DNA of 28,527 nucleotides from positions 1 through 28,527 of the forward strand of contig JBBRPS010000025.1 of the NCBI GenBank assembly GCA_038227745.1. Direction: 5' to 3'. The notes beneath the pieces are model-generated. The model saw nothing but the letters and a program-made list of their open reading frames with translations. It made no database searches and had not been told where the DNA came from. The DNA is from DASPXY01 sp038227745 (GTDB lineage Bacteria; Planctomycetota; Planctomycetia; Gemmatales; Gemmataceae). Positions within the stretch are counted from its first letter, which is position 1, and each line of letters starts with the position of its first letter. This document shows positions 17,051-25,500 of this stretch, one piece after another. The position numbers and the translations under genes are program-made.

Positions 17051-17111
17051 CGGACGACGGCATCGCGCCGGCTGGTCGGCGTGAGCGCCGCCTGGACCGT
17101 CCAGAGCTGGA

Positions 17112-17142
17112 AGTGCCATTCGCTCCTGACACGAATGGCACT
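17112..17142 (+). terminator. Hairpin downstream of the restriction-modification operon
   Basis: AGTGCCATTCG (17112-17122) and CGAATGGCACT (17132-17142) form a perfect 11-bp stem with a 9-base loop, 61 bases after the nuclease stop. There is no strong T run. Part of the sequence recurs at 19895-19970, so it may also be a repeat that marks a segment boundary. The rest of the 233-base gap before the next gene shows no other gene. Confidence 0.55.
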
Positions 17143-17283
17143 GTCGTGTCTACTTCTGGAACGGAACCCGGTAACTGACCTGGTTTTGCGTTTGTCAATA
17201 CCGTAGAAAATGCAGAATCGGCAAGGAGCGCACAGCGCGGGTAGGGCATTGGGGCTGGCCGCTCAGTGGCACTGGAACACGGC

Positions 17284-19293
17284 ATGAGCATCGTCACCAA
17301 GATTCAGTGGTGCGACTCGACTTGCAACCCGACGATGGGGTGCGAGGGGTGCGAACTCTGGAACCCGAAGACCGGGGAGAGGTCGTGCTACGCCGGGATG
17401 CTGCACGTCCGCTTCGGCGGCGTGACGAAAGGGTACTCGCCGACTTTCGAGGAACTGACGTTTTGGCCAGGTCGCATGGCCGAGGCGACCAGGTGGCCGT
17501 TTCTGACTGGCACTGTGCGCAAGGAGAAGCCGTGGCTCGACGGCCTGCCGCGCCTGATCTTCGTGTCCGACATGTCAGACGCACTGTCGGCGGTTGTCCC
17601 CTTCGACTTCCTCGAAGACGAGGTCGTCCGGACGGTGGGTTCACCGGACGGCCAGCGCCACCAGTGGTTGTGGCTGACCAAGCGCCCCGACCGCATGGCC
17701 CAGTTCTGCGACACGCTCAAGAGGATACAGTTCCGCGATGGCCACGCGGGCGACTGGTCCGAATGGCCCAAAGAGGTCCGCGTGCGGGAGCTGCCCCGGC
17801 GCATCGTGGCTACCCTGCGGCAAGACTCCCTTCCCCAGTTCATGGATGGCAACACGACCCAGCCCAGCAAGCGGGTTCCGCTTGAAGTGATCGATGGCGA
17901 CAGCAAAGGGAGACAGGCCGCGCTCAAGGCGTGGAAGACTCGGAAAAAGAACGAACGGAAAAAGAAGAGGAGCGAGGCTGCGAAGAAGGCATGGAAGACC
18001 CGCAGGGACAACGAGCAAACCGGTGTCGGATGGCCACCCGGCGCAACAAGGCAAGCAGCGGTGAAGAAAATGAATCTAGCTGACCCCAACCCGAAATACT
18101 GGTCCGAGTATTCCAACCTGCAACACGTCAAGCACGAGTTGATCAGGCACTACCTGAACGGCTGGTTCCCCAAGATGACCCTCGGGCCATCGGGGTGCAG
18201 GCGCCTCATGTACATCGACACCCACGCCGGGCGTGGCACGCACACGAACGGCCAACTCGGATCGCCGCTGGTCGCACTGACGACCTTGCTCGACCACCAG
18301 TCACGAGACCGGATGCTCCAGGACACCGAGGTCCACTACTTTTTCATCGAGCGTGACGAGGAGAACGTCGCGGCCCTGAAGCATGAACTAGCGAAACGTA
18401 TTCTGCCGAAGAACGTGTTCGCCGAGGCAGAGTCCGGCGACTGTTTTGAAATCATCGAGAGCGCCGTCGCCAGTTTCGAGAAGGACGGCGGCAAAATGGC
18501 CCCCAGCTTCGTCTTCGTCGATCCGTATGGGTTCAAGCTGCCGGGCAAGCTCCTTCGGAAGCTTTTGAGCTACCCCAAGGTCGAGCTTTTCGTCAACGTG
18601 ATCTGGCGGGAACTCGACATGGCGATCCGGCAGGTGCGAGGCGACAGTATACCGAAGCCGGTGCAGACTGGGAACAGCCTTTTCAACGATGAAATCGACC
18701 CTGAAAAGAGCGTTGCGATGGTGCAGAGGCGAGCGGACGCTAAGGCGAGCCTGGAAGCGACACTCAACAGTGTGTTCGACGGGGACGGCTGGCGAAAGAT
18801 CGATGCCGAGGACGCCGACAACCGAGCCGAGCAGTGTGCGGACCTTTTCCGAGAGATCACCGGGGCACGTTGGGGGACGCATATCCGAATGCTCGACCAT
18901 GGGAGGGTCCGGTACTTCCTGCTGCACTTGACAGGGCACGAGGCTGGAAGAGACCTGATGAAAAAGTGCATGTGGATGGCGTGTCCTCACGGCGGCTTCT
19001 CCGCCAGCAAGGCGGATAATCCGAGGCAGGTGGTGCTCATCGAGCCCGAACCCAACTTCAAGCCACTTCGTGACTGGGTGAAGGAAAAGCTCTCGGCGGG
19101 TCCGAAGCGCAGGCAGGAGTTGTCCGACGATCTCCTCGAAGAACTGTGGCTGGGGAAGCAGCTGAACGAAGTGATTCGCACGATGCGGGAGAGCGGCGAC
19201 ATCGAGGCCGACGAGGTTCCTGGGAAGTTTGCGCACACGAACAATCCCCGCCTTCGCGTCAGTAACCGACCCAAGATGGGTGAGTTGTTCTGA
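17284..19293 (+). CDS. Fusion of a DUF5131 (Gp37/Gp68-type, three-Cys-motif) domain with a TcmP partner domain
   Basis: This 669-residue protein joins two families usually encoded by separate neighbouring genes. Residues 1-200 are a DUF5131 domain of the CEGCELW variety: TKIQWCDSTCNPTMGCEGC, then SCYAGMLHVRFGG, GLPRLIFVSDMSD and WLWLTKRPDRM. The cysteines of the motif are probably Cys20, Cys23 and Cys35. A basic linker has two copies of AWKTR (Trp217 and Trp237), 20 residues apart. Residues 270-669 are TcmP: YWSEYSNLQHVKHELIRHYL, a glycine loop IDTHAGRGT (311-319) and FVDPYGFKLP (Asp413). The loop suggests a Rossmann-type nucleotide or SAM binding fold. The usual DUF5131 end (VGGESGPGARP, FFFKQWG) is absent. 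I chose the ATG at 17284; no strong ribosome binding site precedes it. The biochemical role is unknown; defence or nucleic-acid modification is inferred from neighbours. Confidence 0.82.
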   Translation: MSIVTKIQWCDSTCNPTMGCEGCELWNPKTGERSCYAGMLHVRFGGVTKGYSPTFEELTFWPGRMAEATRWPFLTGTVRKEKPWLDGLPRLIFVSDMSDALSAVVPFDFLEDEVVRTVGSPDGQRHQWLWLTKRPDRMAQFCDTLKRIQFRDGHAGDWSEWPKEVRVRELPRRIVATLRQDSLPQFMDGNTTQPSKRVPLEVIDGDSKGRQAALKAWKTRKKNERKKKRSEAAKKAWKTRRDNEQTGVGWPPGATRQAAVKKMNLADPNPKYWSEYSNLQHVKHELIRHYLNGWFPKMTLGPSGCRRLMYIDTHAGRGTHTNGQLGSPLVALTTLLDHQSRDRMLQDTEVHYFFIERDEENVAALKHELAKRILPKNVFAEAESGDCFEIIESAVASFEKDGGKMAPSFVFVDPYGFKLPGKLLRKLLSYPKVELFVNVIWRELDMAIRQVRGDSIPKPVQTGNSLFNDEIDPEKSVAMVQRRADAKASLEATLNSVFDGDGWRKIDAEDADNRAEQCADLFREITGARWGTHIRMLDHGRVRYFLLHLTGHEAGRDLMKKCMWMACPHGGFSASKADNPRQVVLIEPEPNFKPLRDWVKEKLSAGPKRRQELSDDLLEELWLGKQLNEVIRTMRESGDIEADEVPGKFAHTNNPRLRVSNRPKMGELF

Positions 19294-19373
19294 CTGGAAA
19301 GTTTTCCGGCATATCCGCTCTATATTGTCATGAAGTTCAGACAGTATCTTGACGCCCCACGAGGGGAATGACT

Positions 19374-19914
19374 ATGGGCAAAAACCAGCATCGAATGGAC
19401 CCGGAGCGACGATAGGACTGCGGGCATGACCTGGAACCCCCGTGCGGGGCTGCACGAAAATCACGCCCGGTTGCGACCATTGCTACGCGGAAACCTTCGC
19501 CGAGCGCTTCCGCGGCGTGAAGGGCCACCCCTACGAGCAAGGCTTCGACCTTCGCCTCGTCCCCGAAAAACTCGCCGAGCCACTCCGCTGGAAGACCTCG
19601 GCGAGATCAACCTGGAGGGAATTCACTGGGTGATCGTCGGCGGGGAAAGTGGTCCCGGGGCCCGGCCCATGCAGAAGGAATGGGTGCTCTCGCTCCGCGA
19701 CCAGTGCGAGAAGGCGCAGGTCCCTTTCTTCTTCAAGCAGTGGGGCGGCGTCCGCAAGAGCAAGACGGGGCGTGAGCTGGACGGAAAGACGTACGACGGG
19801 CTCCCGGACCGCGCGAAGTTGCCCGTTCTGGAGAACAGCAGGAGGCTGGCGGCGATCGGGGAGATCGACGCGCTGTTCCCCACCGCCCGCGTCCCGAATG
19901 GCACTTCCGTCTGA
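19374..19914 (+). pseudogene. Decayed DUF5131 (Gp37/Gp68-type) gene
   Basis: A GAGGGG site precedes the ATG at 19374, but the product is broken. Restoring the frame gives MGKTSIEWT, then MTWNP, RGCTKITPGCDHCYAETF with the classic C-x6-C-x2-C-Y-A motif, and FDLRLVPEKLAEPLRWK. The chain then jumps to LGEINLEGIHWVIVGGESG and VPFFFKQWGG near the end. Three lesions are visible: an extra A in the A run near 19380, an extra C in the C run near 19440, and loss of the central part of the domain at about 19590-19596. The two single-base changes could be sequencing errors, but the central deletion would still inactivate the gene. It is a different DUF5131 subtype from the fused one just upstream. Confidence 0.8.
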
Positions 19915-19970
19915 AGACAGGTTTTCTCCAGGGGTGCCGTCGTGGCGTCTACGGTGCCATTCGCTCCTGA
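19895..19970. repeat. Second copy of the motif near 17112
   Basis: CGAATGGCACT at 19895-19905 and GTGCCATTCGCTCCTGA at 19954-19970 match 17132-17142 and 17113-17129 exactly. Here they lie in reversed order and further apart. The 17-base element is a direct repeat bracketing 2.8 kb that holds the DUF5131-TcmP gene and the decayed DUF5131 gene. Confidence 0.65.
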
Positions 19971-20030
19971 TACCGTTCTCCACCCTTGCGGAACAGACTC
20001 TTACCTCTTCAGTCGCTGCCGCAGCGCCTC

Positions 20031-20291
20031 CACCTGACGCACGAGGAGGGCGGCCGTCACAAGCCGTTCTTCACAGGCTACCGGCCGCAGTTCTATTTCC
20101 GCACCACGGACGTGACGGGCACGGTCCGGCTGTCCGGCGGGGCGGAGATGTGCCTGCCGGGTGAGAACGTCGAGCTGACGGTGGAGCTGGCGCCGGAGAC
20201 GCCGGTCGCGATGGATGTCGGCCTGCGCTTCGCCATCCGCGAGGGCGGCCGCACCATCGGTTCCGGCAAGGTCAGTGACATCCTGGCCTGA
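20031..20291 (+). pseudogene. tuf: 3' fragment of an elongation factor Tu gene
   Basis: The translation EEGGRHKPFFTGYRPQFYFR, then TTDVTGTVRL, PVAMDVGLRFAIREGGRTIG and a short tail, is the last 85 or so residues of EF-Tu (domain 3). EF-Tu is normally about 395 residues; everything before LTHEEGG is missing, and no ribosome binding site or plausible start is present. It is a remnant and not a functional gene. It lies between the decayed DUF5131 gene and lpxB, and so may mark the right edge of the accessory island. Confidence 0.88.
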
Positions 20292-20369
20292 AGAGTGTAC
20301 CGGCCCGGGGCGCCGGCGGGGCGATCCGTCACGGATCCTCCGCAGGCGCTTCGGACCGGGAACACAAGG

Positions 20370-20430
20370 ACACAAGTCCGACGCGCCAGCGAGGGAAAGT
20401 CCATCCCTCGCTGGCGCGTCGGGCTTGTGT
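20370..20430. terminator. Long hairpin between tuf remnant and lpxB
   Basis: Arms at 20370-20396 and 20404-20430 (ACACAAG then CCGACGCGCCAGCGAGGGA) are complementary over 27 positions with one mismatch, around a 7-base loop. It lies 15 bases beyond the lpxB stop on the minus strand, so it is well placed to end lpxB transcription. The sequence looks like a repeat found elsewhere in planctomycete genomes. That is a recollection and not a search result. Confidence 0.7.
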
Positions 20431-20444
20431 GCGCGCCGGCCTGG

Positions 20445-21587
20445 TCACGCCGCCAGCGGCACGGCACCGAGCGCCTGCAGCACGAGCTCCGCCGCCCGCG
20501 CACATGCCCCCGGCGCCGCCACACGCTCCCGCAGTTCCGCCAGCTCACGGCACCGCTCCGCGTATTCGCCCGGTTCGTTCAGCCAGCGCAGCACGCGAGC
20601 CGCGACTGCGTCCGCCTCGCAGCGGTCAGTCAGGAACTCGGGGAACAGCTCCTTCCCCGCCAGCAGATTCACCAGGCTGATGTACGGCGTCGTCATGACC
20701 CGCCGCGCCACCGCCATGTCTAGCCGGCTGATGCGGTACACCACCGCCGACGGTTTGCCGTGGTAGAGCAGTTCTAGCCCGACCGACCCCGACACGGCGA
20801 CGCACGCCCGCGCCAGCTGGATGATCTCCGGCGTCCGGCCGATGTGGATTTCGACTGGCAGGCCGCTGCCGCGCAGCGCCGCCTCGGCGAGCTGCCGCTG
20901 GCTCTCCTTGAAGCTCGCCACGAGGAAGCGAGTGTCGGGGCGTTCGCGGTGGATGCGGGCCGCCGCCTTCACCAGCGTGGGCAGGTTGCGCGTGACCTCC
21001 TGGGTGCGCGAGCCGGGCAGCAGCGCCACCACGGGCGCCGCCGACGCGCGCTGGCGGGCGATGAAGTCCGCGTCGAGCCGCTGCAGGCGCAGCTCGTCGA
21101 AATACGGGTGGCCGACGTACTGCGCGTCAACGCCGCGCTCCCGGTACCAGTCCACCTCAAAGGGCAGCGTGCACAGGACGTGATCGACCCAGCGCTGCAT
21201 CTTGCCGACGCGCCAGCCGGCCCAGGCCCAGAGCTGCGGCGGCACGAAGTAGAAGACGGGGATGCCGTGGAAGTGGGCGCGGCGGGCCAACCACCAGTGA
21301 AAGCCGGGGTAGTCGATGAGGACGACGGCGTCGGGGCGGTGGTGGCGGAAGTAGCGGTCCGCGCGCGAGAGCAGGCTCAGGAACTTGGGGGCGTTGGTGA
21401 GGACGCGCAGAAAGAACATCACCGCGAGGCGGCACAGCGGGTAGAGGAGGCGGCAGCCTTCGGCCTCCATGCGCTCGCCGCCGAAGCCGACGCACTCCAC
21501 GCCGGGCTGCATCTGCTTGAGGAGGCGGACCAGGTTGGCCCCGTGGAGGTCGCCGCTCGGCTCGCCGGCACTGACGAAGATTCGCAT
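20445..21587 (-). CDS. lpxB: Lipid-A-disaccharide synthase
   Basis: This 380-residue protein has the usual LpxB length (E. coli 382). It shows the family motifs: FVSAGEPSGDLHGANL at the N terminus, GFGGERMEAEGCRLL, VVLIDYPGFHWWLA, VFYFVPPQLWAW, and VALLPGSRTQEV in the C-terminal half, then AVSGSVGLELLYHGKP. It is a GT-B glycosyltransferase that joins UDP-2,3-diacylglucosamine and lipid X to make the tetra-acylated disaccharide of lipid A at the inner membrane. It implies an outer membrane with lipid A, as in planctomycetes. AGGA precedes the ATG. It follows the small gene at 21681-22064 on the same strand, with a palindromic repeat between them. No other lpx gene is in the window. Confidence 0.96.
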   Translation of the reverse strand: MRIFVSAGEPSGDLHGANLVRLLKQMQPGVECVGFGGERMEAEGCRLLYPLCRLAVMFFLRVLTNAPKFLSLLSRADRYFRHHRPDAVVLIDYPGFHWWLARRAHFHGIPVFYFVPPQLWAWAGWRVGKMQRWVDHVLCTLPFEVDWYRERGVDAQYVGHPYFDELRLQRLDADFIARQRASAAPVVALLPGSRTQEVTRNLPTLVKAAARIHRERPDTRFLVASFKESQRQLAEAALRGSGLPVEIHIGRTPEIIQLARACVAVSGSVGLELLYHGKPSAVVYRISRLDMAVARRVMTTPYISLVNLLAGKELFPEFLTDRCEADAVAARVLRWLNEPGEYAERCRELAELRERVAAPGACARAAELVLQALGAVPLAA

Positions 21588-21617
21588 GGCATCCTGCCTT
21601 CGTTAGTCGTCGGTCCC

Positions 21618-21667
21618 GTTTAGCCGCGGTTCGCAGAACCACGCGGTTCGCAGAACCGCGGCTAAAC
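21618..21667. repeat. Palindromic repeat GTTTAGCCGCGGTTC
   Basis: GTTTAGCCGCGGTTC (21618-21632) is repeated in inverse at 21653-21667 (GAACCGCGGCTAAAC). The centre contains GCAGAACCACGCGGTTCGCA, so two hairpins can nest. A degenerate half copy lies at about 40-62. It lies between two minus-strand genes (22064 to 21681, then lpxB) and could affect the shared transcript. Confidence 0.75.
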
Positions 21668-21680
21668 ACGGACTCGTCGG

Positions 21681-22064
21681 TCATTCCCGCCCTTCGGTAG
21701 ACGAGGGCGGCAGCGTCGGCGACAGGCCCGGCATGGCGCTGGGTTCGGCGACCTTGCGGTACCCCAGCGCCCGCAGCACCTCCAGCACCTCGCTCCACGT
21801 AGGGAACGGACGCCGGTTGTCGCGCTTGTACTGATCCATCGCCTTCATGAAGGTGATCTCATCGTCACTGTAGTCGCGCTCGCACGTCGTCGGATCGATC
21901 TGGCGGCGGCGCTCGCCCTGCTGGCGGCGGTCGCTGCCACTGCGGCGATCGACCGCGACCGGAATGGTCCGCTTGCGGCGGTCGATGCCGCGCCGGTCCG
22001 CACGCTCGCCCCCCCTGCGGTCGGTCACCAACACTTCCGGGAGCGTTTCGTCGTTATTCGCCAT
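21681..22064 (-). CDS. Conserved hypothetical protein, Arg-rich N terminus with compact C-terminal domain
   Basis: This 127-residue protein has an N-terminal half very rich in Asp and Arg, with repeated DRR and ERR motifs (TDRRGGERADRRGIDRRKR, DRRSGSDRRQQGERRRQ). A folded segment follows: YSDDEITFMKAMDQYKRDN, RRPFPTWSEVLEVLRALGYR. The second part looks like a small helical domain that I associate with planctomycete proteins of unknown function. There is no signal peptide or membrane helix. The Arg/Asp repeats suggest a disordered, possibly nucleic-acid-binding region. GAGGT precedes the ATG. It lies upstream of lpxB on the same strand, but no functional link is evident. Confidence 0.75.
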   Translation of the reverse strand: MANNDETLPEVLVTDRRGGERADRRGIDRRKRTIPVAVDRRSGSDRRQQGERRRQIDPTTCERDYSDDEITFMKAMDQYKRDNRRPFPTWSEVLEVLRALGYRKVAEPSAMPGLSPTLPPSSTEGRE

Positions 22065-22502
22065 GGGGTTACCTCTTCGGTGTCAAGCGATCCGCAGGGC
22101 CTTCAGCGGCCCTCGAAACGGGGCTGTGGCAGCGGCATGTCACCCGCGTTCAGCCGGTGCATGAGAAACCACCTGGGTGAGTATAACCTATAAAGCGGAG
22201 GATGACAAAGTCTCTCGCGGAGTAACCCCTGGCGATCGGGTAAAATAGGGTGAGTTTAATCGGGAGGGAAGGGTCGCACCTGCGGTACAGCCTCGCCCTT
22301 CTGCGGCCGACTCACAGAATTCGCGCCCGCGCGAAGCCTCCGCGCTCCTCCGACCGGTGGCAAGCTCGTCAATTCGGTTTGCTTTTCGCCCCGCCCGTCC
22401 TTACTAAAGACGGCAGGGACGTTCTCCTGGCTTCTTCTCCTCTGCATTCGCCGGGGCGACACGAATTCTTGCGCTGTCCGCCCCCCGCTCGGGGAGTCAA
22501 CC
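22065..22502. other. Divergent intergenic region upstream of the formate dehydrogenase operon
   Basis: These 438 bases hold no convincing gene. Base composition falls at about 22180-22260 (CTATAAAG, GGTAAAATAG, GAGTTTAAT), the likeliest place for promoters, although no -35/-10 pair is clear. CCCC and CGGGG stretches at 22484-22497 could pair weakly over the GGGGAG ribosome binding site of the catalytic subunit gene. Confidence 0.45.
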
Positions 22503-25500
22503 ATGTCAAACACCGCGACAGGCCTGAATCGACGAGATTTCTTGCGGACCTCCGCGGTCGGGGGCTTCACCCTGGGGGGGCTTTTGGGGCTGGGCCTTGA
22601 CCTGCGTGCGGCGCAGGCCGAGGCACGCCAGCTGCGGATCGCCGGCGGCCGCGAGGTCCCGAGCGTCTGCCCCTATTGCGCGGTGGGCTGCGGCCAGATC
22701 GTCTCCGTCCGCGGCGATCGGATCGTCAACATCGAGGGCAACCCCGACAGCCCGATCAACGAGGGCACGCTCTGCCCCAAGGGGGCGGCCACCTACCAAC
22801 TCGTCGTCAACCCCAACCGCGTCACCCGCGTCTGGTACCGCGCCCCCGGCGCCCGCGACTGGGACCGGACCAAAACCCTCGAGTGGGCGATGGACCGGAT
22901 CGCGGAGCGCGTCCGGGAAACGCGCAACCAGACCTTCGTCCACGACCGCACCCCACAGGAACTCGGCCTGCAGGACGCCGCGACGGCCCCGGTCCAGGCC
23001 GCAGGCCTCGGGGCCGTGGAAGGGACCGGGCCGGTCCAGGCGGCCTTCACGATGCGCGCCCGCAAGGTCGTCAACCACACCCTCGCCATCGGCTCGCTCG
23101 GCGGCGCCACGATGGACAACGAGTGGAATTATCTCCAGTGCAAGCTCATGCGTGCCCTCGGCGTGGTCTTTTTGGAGAACCAGGCGCGCATATGACACAG
23201 CTCGACCGTGCCCGGTCTGGGCACCTCGTACGGCCGCGGCGGCGCCACCACCTTCGCCGCCGACCTGCAGTTCTCCGACTCGATCTTCATCATGGGCTCG
23301 AACATGGCCGAGTGCCACCCAGTCGCCTTCCGCTGGGTGATGAAGGCGAAGACGCGCTCGACCGACCGCTGTACCGTCATCCACGCCGACCCGCGCTTCA
23401 CGCGCACCTCGGCCATGGCGGACATCTACGCCCCGGTCCGCGCCGGCAGCGACATCGTCTTCCTCGGCGCCCTGATCCGCCACGTCCTGGAGCAGTTCGA
23501 CGGCATCCTGGCGAAGGCCCCCGAGCAGCGCGACGCCCGCGACCGCTTCTTTCACGATTACCTGGTGAATTACACCAACGCCCCCACGCTGATCACCGAC
23601 GAGTATCGCGACGCCGAGGACGGCGAGGGGCTGTTCGCCGGCTTCCAGCAGGGGCAAGGTCAGGCGCGCTACGACCAGAACCGCTGGCGCTACGACAGCG
23701 AGCCCCGGCAGCCTCCGCCCGCCGAGCCCGGGGAGGGCCGCGGCCACGGCTTCGCCGCCGATGTCGGCCGGCTCGTCGGGCCGCCGCCGCGCCAGGACCG
23801 CACCCTGCAGAACCCGCGCTGCGTCTACCAGATCCTCAAGCGCCACTACCGTCGCTACACGCCCGAGATGGTCGAGCAGGTCTGCGGCACGCCGCGCGAC
23901 GTGTTCGGCCGCGTGGCGAACGCCCTCTGGAGCAACGCCGGCCCCGAGAAGACGGGCGCCATCTGCTACGCCGTCGGCTGGACGCAACACACGACCGGCG
24001 TGCAGATGATCCGGGCGGCGGCGGTGCTGCAACTGCTGCTCGGCAACATCGGCCGGCCCGGCGGCGGCATCCTCGCCCTGCGCGGCCACGCCACCATCCA
24101 GGGCTCGACCGACATCGCCACGCTGTACAACATCCACCCCGGCTACCTCAACACGCCCAGCGCCCTGCGCCCCCACGACACGCTCCGCGATTACATCCGC
24201 ACCGAGACCAACCCGACCTCGTACTGGGCGAACTTCCCGCGCTTCATCGTCAGCCAGCTCAAGGCCTGGTTCGGCGATGCGGCCACGCCGGAGAACGACT
24301 TCGCCTACGACTTCCTGCCGAAGATCATCGGCGACCACTCGCACATGCCCATGTTCATCGCCATGATGCAGGGCAAGATGGACGGCTTCTTCGCGATGGG
24401 GCAGAACCCGGCGGTGGGCGGGCAGAACGCCGGGTATCAGCGCAAGGCCCTCGCCCAGCTCAAGTGGCTGGTGGTGCGCGACCTGTACGAGACGGAGACG
24501 GCGAGCTTCTGGAAGGACTCGCCGGAGGTGCGCGGCGGCGAGCTGCGCATCGAGGACATCCAGACCGAGGTCTTCTTCCTGCCGGCCGCCGCGGTGCCGG
24601 AGAACGACGGCAGCTTCACCAACACGCAGCGGCTGGTGCAGTGGCACGACAAGGCCGTCGATCCGCCCGGCGACGCGCGCTCCGACCTGTGGTTCACCTA
24701 CCACCTGGGGCGGCGCCTCAAGGCGCTGTACGCCAACAGCGCGCTGCCGCGCGACCGGCCGATCAAGGCCCTTGTGTGGGATTACGTGGATGCGGCCGAG
24801 AACCGCCGGTGGCGCATCGCGGACGAGCCCTCGGCCGACCGCGTGATGAAGGAGATCAACGGCTACGACTGGCGCAGCGGCCGGCCGCTGGACGGCTTCG
24901 ACCAGCTCCGCGACGACGGCAGCACGGCGTGCGGCGCCTGGATCTACACCGGCATCTACGCCGGCGGCACCAACCGCGCGAAGGCCCGGGCCGGTGACAA
25001 CTGGGTGTCACTCGGCTGGGGCTTCTCCTGGCCGGCGAACCGGCGGCAGATGTACAACCGCTGCTCGGCCGACCCGCAGGGCAACCCCTGGCCGAAGGAG
25101 GCCCGGCTGGCACGGCAGCACCCGCAGGGCGAGCGCGTCCACCGCGGTTACGTCTACTGGGACGCCGCCCTGGGGCGCTGGACGGGCCTGGACGTGCCCG
25201 ACTTCCCGATCGCCAAGGCGCCCAACACGGCCGCCGTACCCCAGGGCGTCGGCCTGGCGTTCCAGGACGGTGCCTCGCCGTTCATCATGAAGGCCGACGG
25301 CAAGGGCTGGCTGTTCGTGCCCAACGGCCTGGTGGACGGCCCGCTGCCGACGCACTACGAGCCGTACGAGTCGCCGGTCCGCAATATCGTCTATGCGCAG
25401 CAGAGCAACCCGGTCGTGCTGGTGTACAACGTCCCGGGCAACCCGTACGCGCCGGTCGGCTCGCCGGACTACCCGCACGTGCTGTCCACGTACCGGCTGA

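Noticed and set aside
17284..19293. The DUF5131-TcmP gene as two genes joined by a missed stop
   Set aside because: The frame is continuous and the linker has an ordered duplicated AWKTR motif. I see no stop or restart signal between the halves, though read errors cannot be excluded without raw data.
17113..19970. The 17-base direct repeats as integrase attachment sites
   Set aside because: No integrase or recombinase gene and no tRNA are present; kept only as a possible recombination footprint.
19986..20291. A complete small gene of 101 residues
   Set aside because: It is the C-terminal end of EF-Tu with unrelated sequence before it and no ribosome binding site, so it is called a remnant.
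22503..23195. A separate truncated 230-residue formate dehydrogenase gene ending at the TGA, or a nonsense mutation
   Set aside because: The TGA is at the active-site Sec position, the frame continues unchanged, and a SECIS with the correct loop and spacing follows.
22506..24704. A 732-residue open frame antisense to the formate dehydrogenase gene
   Set aside because: Shadow of the GC-rich coding strand; the sense frame continues through the Sec codon with conserved motifs on both sides.
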